Assembly: GCA_000171835.1 (NCBI GenBank)
Contig: ABHC01000008.1
Span: 152,103 to 216,102, forward strand
Direction of reading: 5' to 3'
Origin: an alpha proteobacterium BAL199
GTDB lineage: Bacteria > Pseudomonadota > Alphaproteobacteria > Thalassobaculales > Thalassobaculaceae
DNA: 64,000 nt
Of the stretch, positions 41,818-51,502 are shown in pieces (the first letter of the stretch is position 1; every line of letters begins with the position of its first letter). Under the pieces are notes generated by a model. It saw only the letters and a list, made by a program, of their open reading frames with translations. It was not told the DNA's origin and searched no databases. Made by a program: the position numbers and the translations under genes.

Positions 41818-42897
41818 TTGCCCCTACCCGATCCGATCGTCGACGCTTTTCGACAACAGGCCGACGCGTGCCGCGACCTGGGTTCCCCATTCAACGCGAT
41901 GGTCTGTGATTTACTGAGCGACAGGCTGGAGCCGGGTTCGGCCTTCGGTCAGCGGATCGCGAACTGGCCGGGACAGCCGGTGGCCGACGCCCTGGCATTG
42001 CGCGCGTGCGGCAGCCTGCATGGGTTGATCCGATCGGGTCGTTGCCCGGCCCTCATGGCCGCCTACCCACCTACCCCCGGTACACCGGACGCTGTCTGGA
42101 CGGCGATCCGGACAGCGATTGCCGAGCAAGACGGGTTTCTGACCCGGTACCTCGACAGTCCTCCGCAAACTAACGAGGTCGCCCGATCCAGCATGATCCT
42201 GGGCGGTTGCCTGACCATCGCTGAGACCTTCCGTTTGCCGCTTGAGATCTACGAGATCGGCTCCAGCGCCGGACTGAACCTTGGTTTCGACCACTATCAC
42301 TACGACCTTGGCGGGAGGTCTTGGGGATCGCCGACGTCCAAGGTCCGGATCGTCACCAAATGGGAAGGCCCGGTACCGCTGGACGTTCCCTTGACGGTCG
42401 TCCGGCGCGAAGGGTGCGACCGCAATCCGCTCGATCCCGGTTCTTCGGCCGACCGGGATCGCCTCCTCTCCTATATCTGGCCGGACCAGAGCAATCGCCT
42501 CGCCCGCATCGACGCCGCCCTGCAGGTCGCGGCAAGCGCAAACCAGAACGTCGACAGAGCCGATGCTGCCGACTGGGTCGAACAGCGCCTTGCTCGGCCA
42601 TGCACGCCCGGCCGGGCTCGTGTCCTGATGCACACCATCGTCTGGCAATACCTGCCGGCCGATACCCAGCGCAGGATCGAGGCCGCGGTATACCAAGCTG
42701 GCGAAGTCGCTTCTGGAGACGCGCCGCTCGCCTGGCTGAGGGTCGAACCGGACGGCGTTCCGGGCTCGGCTGGTATCCGACTCTCCCTCTGGCCGAGCGG
42801 CAAATCCCTGCTGCTCGGGCGTGCCGACTATCACGGACGCTGGAGTCGCTGGAATGCAATGGCACAACAGTCCGAAACTTCAGCCCAAACACGTTAA
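41818..42897 (+). CDS. DUF2332-family protein
   Basis: 359 aa, starting at a TTG (41818) after AGAAGGA. Family traits: FRQQADACRDLGSPFNAMVCDLL at the start, EIYEIGSSAGLNLGFDHYHYDLGG in the middle, VLMHTIVWQYLP and LAWLRVEPD near the end. The GSSAGLNL stretch resembles an S-adenosylmethionine-binding loop, so a methyltransferase-like fold is possible; no activity is known to me. Apparently a single-gene unit. Confidence 0.82.
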   Translation: MPLPDPIVDAFRQQADACRDLGSPFNAMVCDLLSDRLEPGSAFGQRIANWPGQPVADALALRACGSLHGLIRSGRCPALMAAYPPTPGTPDAVWTAIRTAIAEQDGFLTRYLDSPPQTNEVARSSMILGGCLTIAETFRLPLEIYEIGSSAGLNLGFDHYHYDLGGRSWGSPTSKVRIVTKWEGPVPLDVPLTVVRREGCDRNPLDPGSSADRDRLLSYIWPDQSNRLARIDAALQVAASANQNVDRADAADWVEQRLARPCTPGRARVLMHTIVWQYLPADTQRRIEAAVYQAGEVASGDAPLAWLRVEPDGVPGSAGIRLSLWPSGKSLLLGRADYHGRWSRWNAMAQQSETSAQTR

Positions 42898-42958
42898 CAT
42901 TTTATTATCTTATTTTTGATCAAAATCCCGTCGTAATATCAGCGAGGGGGCTGTCAGC

Positions 42959-44650
42959 GTGTCGAAGAGTCTGTGGAATATCCAGAATCGGATGATTGGA
43001 GTAGCAGCCGCAGCGGTGCTGGCCATCATTGCACTGGGCGGCATTCAATACCTCTCGGCTGAGGCCGTCCGAACCAAGACCGCCGACGCAACGGGCCTGA
43101 ATCATGCCATCTCCTTGCTCAACGAAGCCCGCCTGCAGAACGTCGAGATGGTTCTGGCAGCGATGGACTCCATCGTCGACCGCGCCGAAGGCGTGATTCA
43201 GCCCGAGCGCCAGCAGGTAATCGGCAAGGCCGTTGACTACATCAACGCCCAATTGGACGGCATCATCGCGCTCGGCAATCGAACCAATGCCGGTCCGGTG
43301 GTCAAGGCCCTCAAGTCCGACTTCGCCGCCCTCGCCAAGGCAATCCAGACCGATCTGCGCACGGCGATCGAAACCAACGCGGACGATGCCGCTTTCGCGC
43401 GCATCGACGATGTGATTGACGCCGCCGGTGAACAATTCACTCAGTCACTGACGCTGATCAACGAGAACGCCAACAAACTCTTGGAAAGCCGTCTCGTGGA
43501 AGCCGAAGCAGCAGTGGAACGCTCGGTGACCGCGGCCGTTGCGACGTCACTTGCCGCACTTGCGATCTTCCTGCCTCTGGTGATTTTCGTCACCCGCAAC
43601 GTGGTGGGCGGACTGTCCGGACTGACCACTGCAATGACCAGTCTGGCTGCAGGTAATCTCGAGACCGTGGTTCCGTTCATCACCCACAAAGACGAGTTGG
43701 GCACGATGGCGGGTGCCGTCCAGGTCTTCAAGGACAATGCAGGCGAGATCAACCGGTTGCGGGACGACCGTGAACGGCAAGAACGTGCGGCCACCGAGGA
43801 GCGCCGCAGCACCATGATGAAGCTGGCAGCCGAGTTCGAAGCCTCGGTCAAGAGCGTGGTTGACACGGTCTCGGCGACGGCGAACGAGATGAGCGACGCC
43901 TCCGGTCATGCTGTCGAAGCAACCGGAGAGGCCGTGCGCGAGGCATCCGCCGTCGCGTCATCCTCGGAGCAGACCAGCGGAGCGGTTCAGGCTGTTGCAA
44001 CCGCAGCCGAAGAGTTGAGCAGTTCGATCGCCGAGATCAACCGTCAAGTCAGCCAGTCGGCCCAGGTAACCCAGGAAGCCACCAGCACCGCGCAAGCGAC
44101 CAATGACGAGGTCCGCAGCCTCGCCGCCGCCGCCGACAAGATCGGTGACGTCATCTCCCTGATCCAGGACATCGCGGAGCAGACCAACCTGCTGGCTTTG
44201 AACGCGACGATCGAGGCGGCTCGGGCCGGCGAGGCCGGAAAGGGCTTCGCGGTCGTGGCGTCCGAGGTCAAAAGCCTGGCGAACCAGACCGCGCGCGCCA
44301 CCGAGGAGATCTCCGGGCAGATCGCCGCGATCCAGTCGGCGACGACCAACGCCGTGAATGCCATCGGCCGGATCACGGCGACCACCGACCAGATCAACTC
44401 GATCACGGCCTCCGTCGCCGCCTCGGTCGAAGAACAGGGAGCCGCAACCCAGGAAATCTCCCGCAGCGCCCAGGAGGCCGCCAGCAACGTCCAGGAAACC
44501 GTTGAGACGATCCGTCGTGTCAGCGAACAGGCCGAAGAAACCGGCCGCTCGGTGCAAAGCGTGTCATCGGCGGCCGGACGGCTGGAGACGCAACTTGGCT
44601 CGCTGAAAGGTCAGGTCGAGACGTTCATCGCCCGCATACGGTCGGCCTAG
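42959..44650 (+). CDS. Methyl-accepting chemotaxis protein
   Basis: 563 aa from a GTG at 42959 behind GCGAGGGGG. TM1 at about 12-32, a periplasmic helical-bundle sensor (about 33-190), TM2 at about 195-215, HAMP, and the cytoplasmic signalling domain with the conserved tip [31 protein letters not shown]. Senses a ligand and signals to CheA/CheW; none of the che genes is here. The AT-rich 60 bp before it should hold its promoter. Confidence 0.93.
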   Translation: MSKSLWNIQNRMIGVAAAAVLAIIALGGIQYLSAEAVRTKTADATGLNHAISLLNEARLQNVEMVLAAMDSIVDRAEGVIQPERQQVIGKAVDYINAQLDGIIALGNRTNAGPVVKALKSDFAALAKAIQTDLRTAIETNADDAAFARIDDVIDAAGEQFTQSLTLINENANKLLESRLVEAEAAVERSVTAAVATSLAALAIFLPLVIFVTRNVVGGLSGLTTAMTSLAAGNLETVVPFITHKDELGTMAGAVQVFKDNAGEINRLRDDRERQERAATEERRSTMMKLAAEFEASVKSVVDTVSATANEMSDASGHAVEATGEAVREASAVASSSEQTSGAVQAVATAAEELSSSIAEINRQVSQSAQVTQEATSTAQATNDEVRSLAAAADKIGDVISLIQDIAEQTNLLALNATIEAARAGEAGKGFAVVASEVKSLANQTARATEEISGQIAAIQSATTNAVNAIGRITATTDQINSITASVAASVEEQGAATQEISRSAQEAASNVQETVETIRRVSEQAEETGRSVQSVSSAAGRLETQLGSLKGQVETFIARIRSA

Positions 44651-44668
44651 ACCCACTCACGAACCGGA

Positions 44669-46216
44669 TCAGTTACCGAGGTCGGCCAACCGCTTTTCCA
44701 ATTCGTGGCGTTGGATCTTGCCGGACGCGCTACGCGGGAAATCATCGTGATCGATGAAGTGGATACCTTTCGGCTGCTTGTAGCCGGCCAACTCGTCGCG
44801 GCATCGACGGTGCAGGTCGTCCGCAGTCAGTGACTCGTCGCGGCGGGCGACGAAGGCCACCGGCACCTCGCCCCATTTCGGATCGGATCGGCGCACCACG
44901 GCCGCTTCCGTCACCCGCGGGTCGGCCAGCATCACGCGCTCGATCTCGGCTGGGTAGATGTTCTCGCCGCCCGACTTGATCAGGTATTTCACCCGGTCCA
45001 CGAAATCGAGGGTGCCGTCGGGGTTGCGTACGAACACGTCGCCCATGTGGAACCAACCGCCCCGGAAGTCCTGGGCGTTCACCTCGGCCGCCCGCCAGTA
45101 ACCGCTGAACAAGGTCGGCCCGCGCATGCAGAGTTCGCCGGCCGAACCGTCCGGAACCTCATGGTCGTCAGGGTCGACCAGGCGGACCTCGCAGAACGGG
45201 CTCTGTTGCTTTGACAGTCGGGCCGGCGCGACACCGACCGGGATCAGGTTGGAGGAGCACGGCGGGCACCCGGTCTCGGTGGCTCCGAAGGTGTTGGCGT
45301 AGGGCGCATCCAGCAGCCGGGTAATCCGTGCGATGTCGGCCGGCGGCACTAGGTCGGCCATCACCCCGCAGACCTTTACCCCCCGAGCCACGATTCCCCG
45401 CCGTTCCAGTTCGTCGGCGAACGCGCCCACCATGCCCGGCATCAGCAGCAGCCAGCCGAGCGGCTCGGTCGCAATGACCTCGGCAAGACGATCCTGGTCG
45501 AAGCCGTCGACCGGGGTAACCTTGCCGCCGGTCATCAAGGCTCCGATTGAGCACTCGGCCGCGCCCATGTGGTACAGCGGCGACCAGGCGGCAAACGTGT
45601 CTTCCGGTGCGACGCCGAACTCCGCGCGGATGACAAGATTGCGAACGATCTCGGCACGATGGCTGATCACCGCGCCCTTCGGCAGACCGGTGGTGCCGCT
45701 GGTGTACAGGATCAGCAGCGGGTCTTCCGGCTCGACCGTCTCCAGCAGATCCAGATGAGCCGGTTCGGCGGCGGCCAAGGCAACCTCATAGGCCGGGCTG
45801 AACGTGATGGCCCGGGTTTCGCGACCGAGTTCGACCAGCTTCGGCCGATGGCGAGCCGACACCAGCAGAACCTTGGGCTCGACCAGATCTAGGCAGTGCG
45901 CTAACTCCCGCCCGGACAGACGCCAGTTCTGGCAGGCCAGGATCGCACCGAGCCAGGCCACGGCGAAATAGGTTTCCAGGTATTCCAGCCGGTTCTCCGA
46001 CAGGATCGCCACCCGGTCGCCGCGTCCAACACCGCGACCCGCCAACAAGCCGGCCAGCCGGCGCACCCGCTCGACAAACGTCGTGTAGGTCAGGTGCCGG
46101 TCGCCGTCGTCAACAGCGACCCGATGCGGGTTCAGGCGCAGCTGCTGGAGCAGTAGGCTCGCAACGGTGCTTTGCGCGCTGCGGGCGACGGACGGTACAG
46201 CCGATCCTTGGTTCAT
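44669..46216 (-). CDS. AMP-dependent acyl/aryl-CoA synthetase
   Basis: 515 aa. AMP-binding motif ILYTSGTTGLPKGAV near 170, GATETGCPP, then GWFHMGDVFVRNPDGTLDFVDRVKYLIKSGGENIYPAEIE and the catalytic Lys in PRSASGKIQRHEL. It activates a carboxylic acid to its CoA ester. It lies 10 bp after the SDR gene and downstream of PcaQ on the same strand, so a role in aromatic or branched acid use is possible, but the substrate is not readable. Confidence 0.9.
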   Translation of the reverse strand: MNQGSAVPSVARSAQSTVASLLLQQLRLNPHRVAVDDGDRHLTYTTFVERVRRLAGLLAGRGVGRGDRVAILSENRLEYLETYFAVAWLGAILACQNWRLSGRELAHCLDLVEPKVLLVSARHRPKLVELGRETRAITFSPAYEVALAAAEPAHLDLLETVEPEDPLLILYTSGTTGLPKGAVISHRAEIVRNLVIRAEFGVAPEDTFAAWSPLYHMGAAECSIGALMTGGKVTPVDGFDQDRLAEVIATEPLGWLLLMPGMVGAFADELERRGIVARGVKVCGVMADLVPPADIARITRLLDAPYANTFGATETGCPPCSSNLIPVGVAPARLSKQQSPFCEVRLVDPDDHEVPDGSAGELCMRGPTLFSGYWRAAEVNAQDFRGGWFHMGDVFVRNPDGTLDFVDRVKYLIKSGGENIYPAEIERVMLADPRVTEAAVVRRSDPKWGEVPVAFVARRDESLTADDLHRRCRDELAGYKQPKGIHFIDHDDFPRSASGKIQRHELEKRLADLGN

Positions 46217-46226
46217 CGCCTGCCCC

Positions 46227-46985
46227 TCAACGGAACTGGGCGCCGCCGTCCATGTCGATCACCGTACCCGACAGATAGGTGACGCGCGGCGATGCCAACA
46301 TAACCGCCATCGCACCGATCTCCGACGGCTCCGCCATGCGATCGAACGGCAGCCGCCCAAGCATCTCCTGCCACCGCCCCTCGTCCCCAAGCTCGTTCTT
46401 CGCCCGGGTCTTCGACAGCGTGATGATGCGGTCGGTGCGAGTCGCCGACGGATGGATGCCGAACACCCGCACGTTCCATTCCGGCGAACGGCCGCCAACC
46501 GCGTTGGTGAACGCGTTCAGGGCGGCGTTGCCAGTGGCACCGCAGATGTAGTCCCAGCGCGGTTGGCGGCCGGCCATGCCGATGACGTTGACGATGGTAC
46601 CGTCGCGCCGCTCCTTCATGCGCGCCAGGAACAGCTGGGTCATGTGGATGTAGCCCATGACCTTCAACGCCCAGGCCTGCTCCCAACGCGCCATGTCGAT
46701 GTCGAACAATCCGCCGCCAGGGATGGCGCCGGCGTTGTTGACCAGGACGTCAGCGTCGCCGTGACTGGTCGCCAGTTTCTCACGGTCCGTCGGGTTCGAC
46801 AGATCCGCCGCGACCGTTTCGACCCGGCCTTGAAGACCCTTGGCCGCTTCGGTCAGCCGACCTGCATCTCTGGCCACCAAGGTCACCGATGCGCCCTCGG
46901 CCAAAAACGCCTCGGCCACGGCCAGTCCGATGCCTTTCGAACCGCCCGTCACCACCACCCGCTTACCAGCCACCTGCAGATCCAC
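46227..46985 (-). CDS. Divergent SDR-family protein without the usual catalytic Tyr/Lys
   Basis: 252 aa. Cofactor motif TGGSKGIG at 13-20, NNAG at 83-86, IHPSATRTD. At the active site the sequence DYICGATGNAAL places Gly149 where Tyr and Asn153 where Lys should be, and Gly136 at the Ser position. I know similar SDRs with this ICGATGNAAL stretch, so it looks like a stable subfamily. It forms an operon with the CoA ligase. Reaction uncertain. Confidence 0.8.
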   Translation of the reverse strand: MDLQVAGKRVVVTGGSKGIGLAVAEAFLAEGASVTLVARDAGRLTEAAKGLQGRVETVAADLSNPTDREKLATSHGDADVLVNNAGAIPGGGLFDIDMARWEQAWALKVMGYIHMTQLFLARMKERRDGTIVNVIGMAGRQPRWDYICGATGNAALNAFTNAVGGRSPEWNVRVFGIHPSATRTDRIITLSKTRAKNELGDEGRWQEMLGRLPFDRMAEPSEIGAMAVMLASPRVTYLSGTVIDMDGGAQFR

Positions 46986-47074
46986 GCTCGCCTCCCTCGG
47001 GTTGTCTTGTTGTGCTGATTGTCGACGCCCGCGGCGCTGGGGCCAAGCCTTTGCAAGAGATGATTTCAGCGACC

Positions 47075-47995
47075 CTACGCACGCACCCGTTCCGCCAACG
47101 CTCGGACGGTGTCCATGAAGACCTGAGCAGCCGACGATAGGACCGTATCGATCCGGGTGGTCAGGCCGACCGGACCTCGGCTGTCGCCGGTATCGGCCTT
47201 GAGTTCGGCCAGCGCCCCCTCCTCCAGGTCGGTCGCGACCACCCCATGCGAGATGATCCAGATCGCGTCACCGGAGCGCGTGTAGGTACGGCCAAACGCG
47301 TTCGACACGCTCTCGACCGACCGTGGCAGGGTTTCCAGGCCGTGCTGGGCCAGCAACCGCTCGACCGCCGGCCGGATGATCATTTCCGGAGTCGGCAGGA
47401 TCACCACGAAGTCGCGCAACCGGGCGAAATCGAACATCGGGCTGCTCAGCAACGGATGGCCCGGCCGCACCACGAAGCTCAGCCGCTCCGAGTACAAGTA
47501 CTCGAAGTTCAGGTTGGCCATCCGTTCCGGATTGCTCAACCGACCGACCACCATGTCCAGTTCGCCCTGGCGCAGCCGGTCGATCAACACCGGGTTGGTC
47601 CCGGAGATCACCCGGACCGTCTGCTCCGGCTGGCGAGTCATGAAGGATCGGACCGCTTCCGGCATCAAGCGCGCCGCGACGGTCGGCAACACACCGACGG
47701 TAACGTACCCGCCGCCCGCCGCCCGCACCGCGTCGACGCTCTCGAGGCCGCGACGCAGCGCGCTCAGTACCGCGTCGGCGTGACGGCGGAACACCGTGCC
47801 CTGCTCTGTCAGATGGACACCGCGGCGAGTGCGCTCGAAGAGCGGTACGTCGAGGATCTCCTCGAGTTCGCGGATGGTCTTGGACACTGCAGGCTGAGTG
47901 ACCGACAGGCTGTCGGCGGCTCGGTTCACGCTGCCGAGGCGCGCCACTTCTACGAAGCAGTGAAGGTGCCTGATCTTCACCGGCCGATCGATCAC
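47075..47995 (-). CDS. pcaQ: LysR-family regulator PcaQ-like
   Basis: 306 aa. N-terminal helix-turn-helix (IRHLHCFVEVARLGSVNRAADSLSVTQPAVSKTIRELE) and a co-inducer domain with RVISGTNPVLIDRLRQGELDMVVGRL. It is divergent from pcaD, the arrangement of PcaQ in Rhizobiales and relatives, where it activates pcaDCHGB with 3-oxoadipate-type inducers. The 138-bp gap is AT-rich with ATAAC-like half-sites near 48042 and 48075, but I could not fit a full consensus. Confidence 0.88.
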   Translation of the reverse strand: MIDRPVKIRHLHCFVEVARLGSVNRAADSLSVTQPAVSKTIRELEEILDVPLFERTRRGVHLTEQGTVFRRHADAVLSALRRGLESVDAVRAAGGGYVTVGVLPTVAARLMPEAVRSFMTRQPEQTVRVISGTNPVLIDRLRQGELDMVVGRLSNPERMANLNFEYLYSERLSFVVRPGHPLLSSPMFDFARLRDFVVILPTPEMIIRPAVERLLAQHGLETLPRSVESVSNAFGRTYTRSGDAIWIISHGVVATDLEEGALAELKADTGDSRGPVGLTTRIDTVLSSAAQVFMDTVRALAERVRA

Positions 47996-48133
47996 GATTC
48001 CCTCCAGCGGTCGGCCTCAAGCCGCCCAAGCGGTAAGAAACAGTTATATCTGCGCGATGGAAAACTCATTTTACATAACTAATCCAGCGGTTCAGCATGC
48101 CGCAAGCGACCGAAACGCAGGAGCAAGGCGACG

Positions 48134-48928
48134 ATGCAGGCGGTGACCATCGATAGAACGGTCGTCCACTACGCCCTGGAGGGCCCGGAGGACGCGCCGG
48201 CGTTGGTGTTCGCGAACTCCCTCGGCACCGATTTCCGGATCTGGGACCGAGTGCTCTCGCACCTCGACAATCGATTTCGCACGCTGCGCTACGACATGCG
48301 CGGACACGGGCTGACCGGAGCCGGCAGCGGGGACTTCGACATTCCGCGGTTGGCCGCCGATCTCGAAGGCCTGCTGCAGCACGTCGGATTCGACCGCACG
48401 TTGGTCTGCGGCCTGTCGATTGGCGGGCTGATCGCCCTGCAATTGGTTCGCGATCACCCGTCGCGGGTTCGCGCGCTGGTGCTGTGCGACACCGCGTCGA
48501 AAATCGGTACGCCCGAGATGTGGCAGGCCCGGATCACCGCGATCGAGCAGAACGGCCTGGAGAGCCTGGCCGACGGCGTGATGGAACGCTGGTTCGCTCC
48601 GTCGTTCCGGCTCAGCCGGCGCGACGAACTGGCGGCGTGGCGCACGATGCTGGTGCGCACCCCTGCCGAAGGCTATGCCCGCGCGTGTGCAGCGATCCGT
48701 GATGCCGACCTGACGGCCGATGCCGCCCGGATCGCGGTACCGACCCTCGCGATCTGCGGGTCGGAAGACGGCGCCACGACCCCGGCCGTTGTGAAGGCCC
48801 TGGCGGAAAGCATCCCGGGCGCGCAGTACCGCGAGATCGCCGACGCCGGCCACCTGCCCTGTGTGGAGCAGCCGGCCGCGCTGGTCGATCACATGCTGAC
48901 CTTCTTCAAGGAGAACGGCCTTGTCTGA
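48134..48928 (+). CDS. pcaD: 3-Oxoadipate enol-lactonase
   Basis: 264-aa alpha/beta hydrolase. Nucleophile Ser in GLSIGG, oxyanion region ANSLGTDFRIWD, His in DAGHLPCVEQP. It opens 3-oxoadipate enol-lactone to 3-oxoadipate, the last common step of the protocatechuate branch. AGGAGC precedes the ATG. It overlaps pcaC by 8 bp and heads the operon divergent from pcaQ. Confidence 0.93.
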   Translation: MQAVTIDRTVVHYALEGPEDAPALVFANSLGTDFRIWDRVLSHLDNRFRTLRYDMRGHGLTGAGSGDFDIPRLAADLEGLLQHVGFDRTLVCGLSIGGLIALQLVRDHPSRVRALVLCDTASKIGTPEMWQARITAIEQNGLESLADGVMERWFAPSFRLSRRDELAAWRTMLVRTPAEGYARACAAIRDADLTADAARIAVPTLAICGSEDGATTPAVVKALAESIPGAQYREIADAGHLPCVEQPAALVDHMLTFFKENGLV

Positions 48929-49316
48929 TGAGCGGTTCGAGGCCGGAATGGCGGTGCGCCGGTCGGTGCTCGGCGACGCCCATGTCGACCGGGCCGAGGC
49001 CCGCAAGACCGCTTTCGACGGCGATTTCCAACGCTACATCACTGAGACCGCCTGGGGTTCGGTGTGGACCCGGCCCGGCCTGCCGCGGCCGACGCGCAGC
49101 CTGCTGACCCTGGTGATCCTGGCCAGCCTCGGTCACTGGGAAGAGTTCGTGATGCACATCCGCGCGGCTCGAAACACCGGCGCGACCCGCGACGAAATCA
49201 AGGAAGCGCTGTTCCATGTGGCGGTCTATGCCGGTGTGCCGGCCGCCAACCGCGCCTACGGACTGGCCAAGGGCGTCTATCAGGACGAGGACGCCGAGAA
49301 AGGAGCCGATCAATGA
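48921..49316 (+). CDS. pcaC: 4-Carboxymuconolactone decarboxylase
   Basis: 131-aa soluble protein of the CMD family: RRSVLGDAHVDRA at the start, WTRPGLPRPTRSLLTLVILASLGHWEEFVMHIRAA, and a C-terminal helix AVYAGVPAANRAY. It decarboxylates 4-carboxymuconolactone to the enol-lactone used by PcaD. It overlaps pcaD by 8 bp and pcaH by 4 bp. Confidence 0.94.
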   Translation: MSDERFEAGMAVRRSVLGDAHVDRAEARKTAFDGDFQRYITETAWGSVWTRPGLPRPTRSLLTLVILASLGHWEEFVMHIRAARNTGATRDEIKEALFHVAVYAGVPAANRAYGLAKGVYQDEDAEKGADQ

Positions 49317-50020
49317 CCGAGGTCACGGGCTACGGTCCTCGCGACTGGGGCAGCCACCCGCCCTACGTCGATCAGGGGTACAAATCGACCGCGCTGCGCG
49401 GGCCGACCAAGCCGTTGATTCCGCTGAAAGCAACGCTGAGCGAGTTGACCGGGCCAGTCTACGGCCATGACAGCCTCGGCGCGCTCGACGCCGACCTCAC
49501 CAAGAACGGCGCCAAGAACGGCGAACCGCTGGGCGAACGCATCGTGGTCGCCGGGCGGGTCCTGGATGAGCGCGGCCGGCCGGTACCGAACACGTTGATC
49601 GAGATCTGGCAGGCCAACGCCGCCGGTCGCTATGTGCACATCATCGACCAGCATGCCGCGCCGCTCGACCCGAACTTCTTCGGCGGCGGTCGCTGTGTCA
49701 CCGATTCCGAGGGCTGTTACCGCTTCTACACCGTCAAGCCGGGCGCCTATCCCTGGGGCAACCACCATAATGCCTGGCGGCCGAACCACATCCACCTGTC
49801 ACTGTTCGGGCCGAGCTACCTGACGCGTCTGGTGACCCAGATGTACTTCCCAGGCGACCCATTGCTGGACCTGGATCCGATCTTCCTCGGTACCCCGGCC
49901 AAGGCCCGCGACCGGCTGGTCGCCAAGTTCTCGCTGGACCTTACTGAACCGGACTTCGCGCTCGGGTACGCCTTCGACATCGTTCTGCGCGGCGCTACCG
50001 CCACGCCGGTGGAGGCTTGA
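49313..50020 (+). CDS. pcaH: Protocatechuate 3,4-dioxygenase beta subunit
   Basis: 235 aa from the ATG at 49313 (4-bp overlap with pcaC; the longer frame upstream is inside pcaC). Iron-site residues fit the intradiol family: Tyr in YRFYTVKPGAYPW and the H-I-H pair in WRPNHIHLSLFG. GRVLDERGRPVPNTLIEIWQANAAGRY is the family signature. Forms the Fe(III) ring-cleaving enzyme with PcaG, giving 3-carboxy-cis,cis-muconate. Confidence 0.95.
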   Translation: MTEVTGYGPRDWGSHPPYVDQGYKSTALRGPTKPLIPLKATLSELTGPVYGHDSLGALDADLTKNGAKNGEPLGERIVVAGRVLDERGRPVPNTLIEIWQANAAGRYVHIIDQHAAPLDPNFFGGGRCVTDSEGCYRFYTVKPGAYPWGNHHNAWRPNHIHLSLFGPSYLTRLVTQMYFPGDPLLDLDPIFLGTPAKARDRLVAKFSLDLTEPDFALGYAFDIVLRGATATPVEA

Positions 50021-50023
50021 TCG

Positions 50024-50620
50024 ATGGCTGACACGCTCGGACAGACTCCATCCCAGACCGTTGGCCCGTATTTCGCCTACGGCCTCACACCGGAGCAGTA
50101 CGGCTACCCGCTGAAGGCGATTGCCGGCGGCCGTCTGGCCGACGACACGTCCGAAGGCGAGCGCATCCGTATCGAAGGCCAGGTGTTCGACGGCAACGGT
50201 GCCGTGGTCGCCGACGCCATGATCGAGATCTGGCAGGCCGATGCCCAAGGCCGTTACGCGCACCCGGCCGATCCACGTGGCTCCAATTCCGACTTCCGCG
50301 GCTTCGGACGGTTCGGCACCGGAACCGATCCAAAGAACCGGTTCATCTTCGATACCGTCAAGCCGGGTGCGGTCGGGGATGGCCAGGCCCCGCACATCAA
50401 CGTCATCGTGTTCATGCGCGGCATGCTGCTCCACACCTTCACCCGCCTGTATTTCTCCGATGAGACGGAAGCCAATGCCAGCGACCCGGTTTTGCGCACC
50501 GTGCCGGACAGCCGTCGGGAAACTCTGATCGCCCGCCGCCAGGACGGCCCGACCGGGACGGTCTATCGTTTCGACATCCACATGCAGGGCGACGCCGAAA
50601 CCGTGTTCTTCGATGCCTGA
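50024..50620 (+). CDS. pcaG: Protocatechuate 3,4-dioxygenase alpha subunit
   Basis: 198 aa, 3 bp after pcaH. TPSQTVGPYFAYGL near the N-terminus and AMIEIWQADAQGRYAHP, TVKPGAVGDGQAPHINVIVFMRGM show the intradiol fold without a complete iron site, as expected for the alpha chain. Works only as a complex with PcaH. Confidence 0.94.
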   Translation: MADTLGQTPSQTVGPYFAYGLTPEQYGYPLKAIAGGRLADDTSEGERIRIEGQVFDGNGAVVADAMIEIWQADAQGRYAHPADPRGSNSDFRGFGRFGTGTDPKNRFIFDTVKPGAVGDGQAPHINVIVFMRGMLLHTFTRLYFSDETEANASDPVLRTVPDSRRETLIARRQDGPTGTVYRFDIHMQGDAETVFFDA

Positions 50621-50639
50621 GCCAATGAAGGAGAGCATT

Positions 50640-51473
50640 ATGACCGCGCCCTGCATCATCACCGTCGCGATCACCGGCTCACTGCCGACCAAAGCCGACA
50701 ATCCGGCCGTGCCGATCACCATTGCCGAGCAGGTCGAATCCACCCAGGAGGCGTTCGAGGCCGGGGCCACATTGGCGCATTGCCACGTACGCAAGGACGA
50801 TGGGACGCCGACGTCCGACCCGGAACGCTTCGCGCGCCTGATGGAGGGGCTGCGCAAGCATTGCCCCGGCATGATCGTGCAGTTGTCGACCGGCGGTCGC
50901 TCCGGCGCCGGTCGGGAGCGCGGCGGCATGTTGCCCTTGAAGCCGGACATGGCGTCGCTTGCTACCGGCTCGGTCAATTTTCCGACCCGGGTGTACGATA
51001 ACTCACCCGATCTGGTCGGTTGGTTGGCTGAGGATATGTTGACTTATGACGCGAAGCCTGAAGTAGAAGCATTTGATTTATCGATGATATTCAAGGCCGT
51101 TGAAATGGCATCTGCGGACCAGATCCGAGGGCCGTTGCACGTACAATTCGTGATGGGTGTGAAGAACGCCATGCCGGTCGATCGTTCGACCTTCGAGTTC
51201 TACGTCAGTACGTTGAAGCGCCTGGCACCGGACGCCACCTGGACCGGTGCCGGCATTGGCAAGGACCAGATCACCTTGAACCATTGGTCCCTGGAGCTCG
51301 GCGGCCACTGCCGTACCGGGCTGGAGGATAACGTCCGCCTCGATCGCCGCACACTGGCGCCATCGAACGCGGCGCTGGTGCAGCGGGTGGTCGATCTGTG
51401 CGAACAGTATGACCGACGACCGGCCAGCGTGGCCGAAGCTCGGTCGTTGCTGTCCCTTCCCGCCGCAGCCTGA
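50640..51473 (+). CDS. Beta-keto acid cleavage enzyme (BKACE, DUF849)
   Basis: 277 aa from the ATG at 50640 behind AAGGAGAG; the frame 27 bp longer begins inside pcaG. Zinc-binding H-x-H in LAHCHVRKDDGTPTSDPE and family end GGHCRTGLEDNVRL. BKACE enzymes react a beta-keto acid with acetyl-CoA to give acetoacetate and a new acyl-CoA. In this operon 3-oxoadipate is the obvious substrate, giving succinyl-CoA plus acetoacetate. A run of unusually AT-rich codons spans about 50990-51110. Confidence 0.88.
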   Translation: MTAPCIITVAITGSLPTKADNPAVPITIAEQVESTQEAFEAGATLAHCHVRKDDGTPTSDPERFARLMEGLRKHCPGMIVQLSTGGRSGAGRERGGMLPLKPDMASLATGSVNFPTRVYDNSPDLVGWLAEDMLTYDAKPEVEAFDLSMIFKAVEMASADQIRGPLHVQFVMGVKNAMPVDRSTFEFYVSTLKRLAPDATWTGAGIGKDQITLNHWSLELGGHCRTGLEDNVRLDRRTLAPSNAALVQRVVDLCEQYDRRPASVAEARSLLSLPAAA

Positions 51474-51502
51474 CCGCAAGGTCGATACGGGAGCCGTCCG
51501 AC

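Noticed and set aside
47996..48133. Full PcaQ binding site in the pcaQ-pcaD gap
   Set aside because: ATAAC-like half-sites exist, but I could not fit the reported ATAACC-n4-GGTTAA spacing, so no site is annotated.
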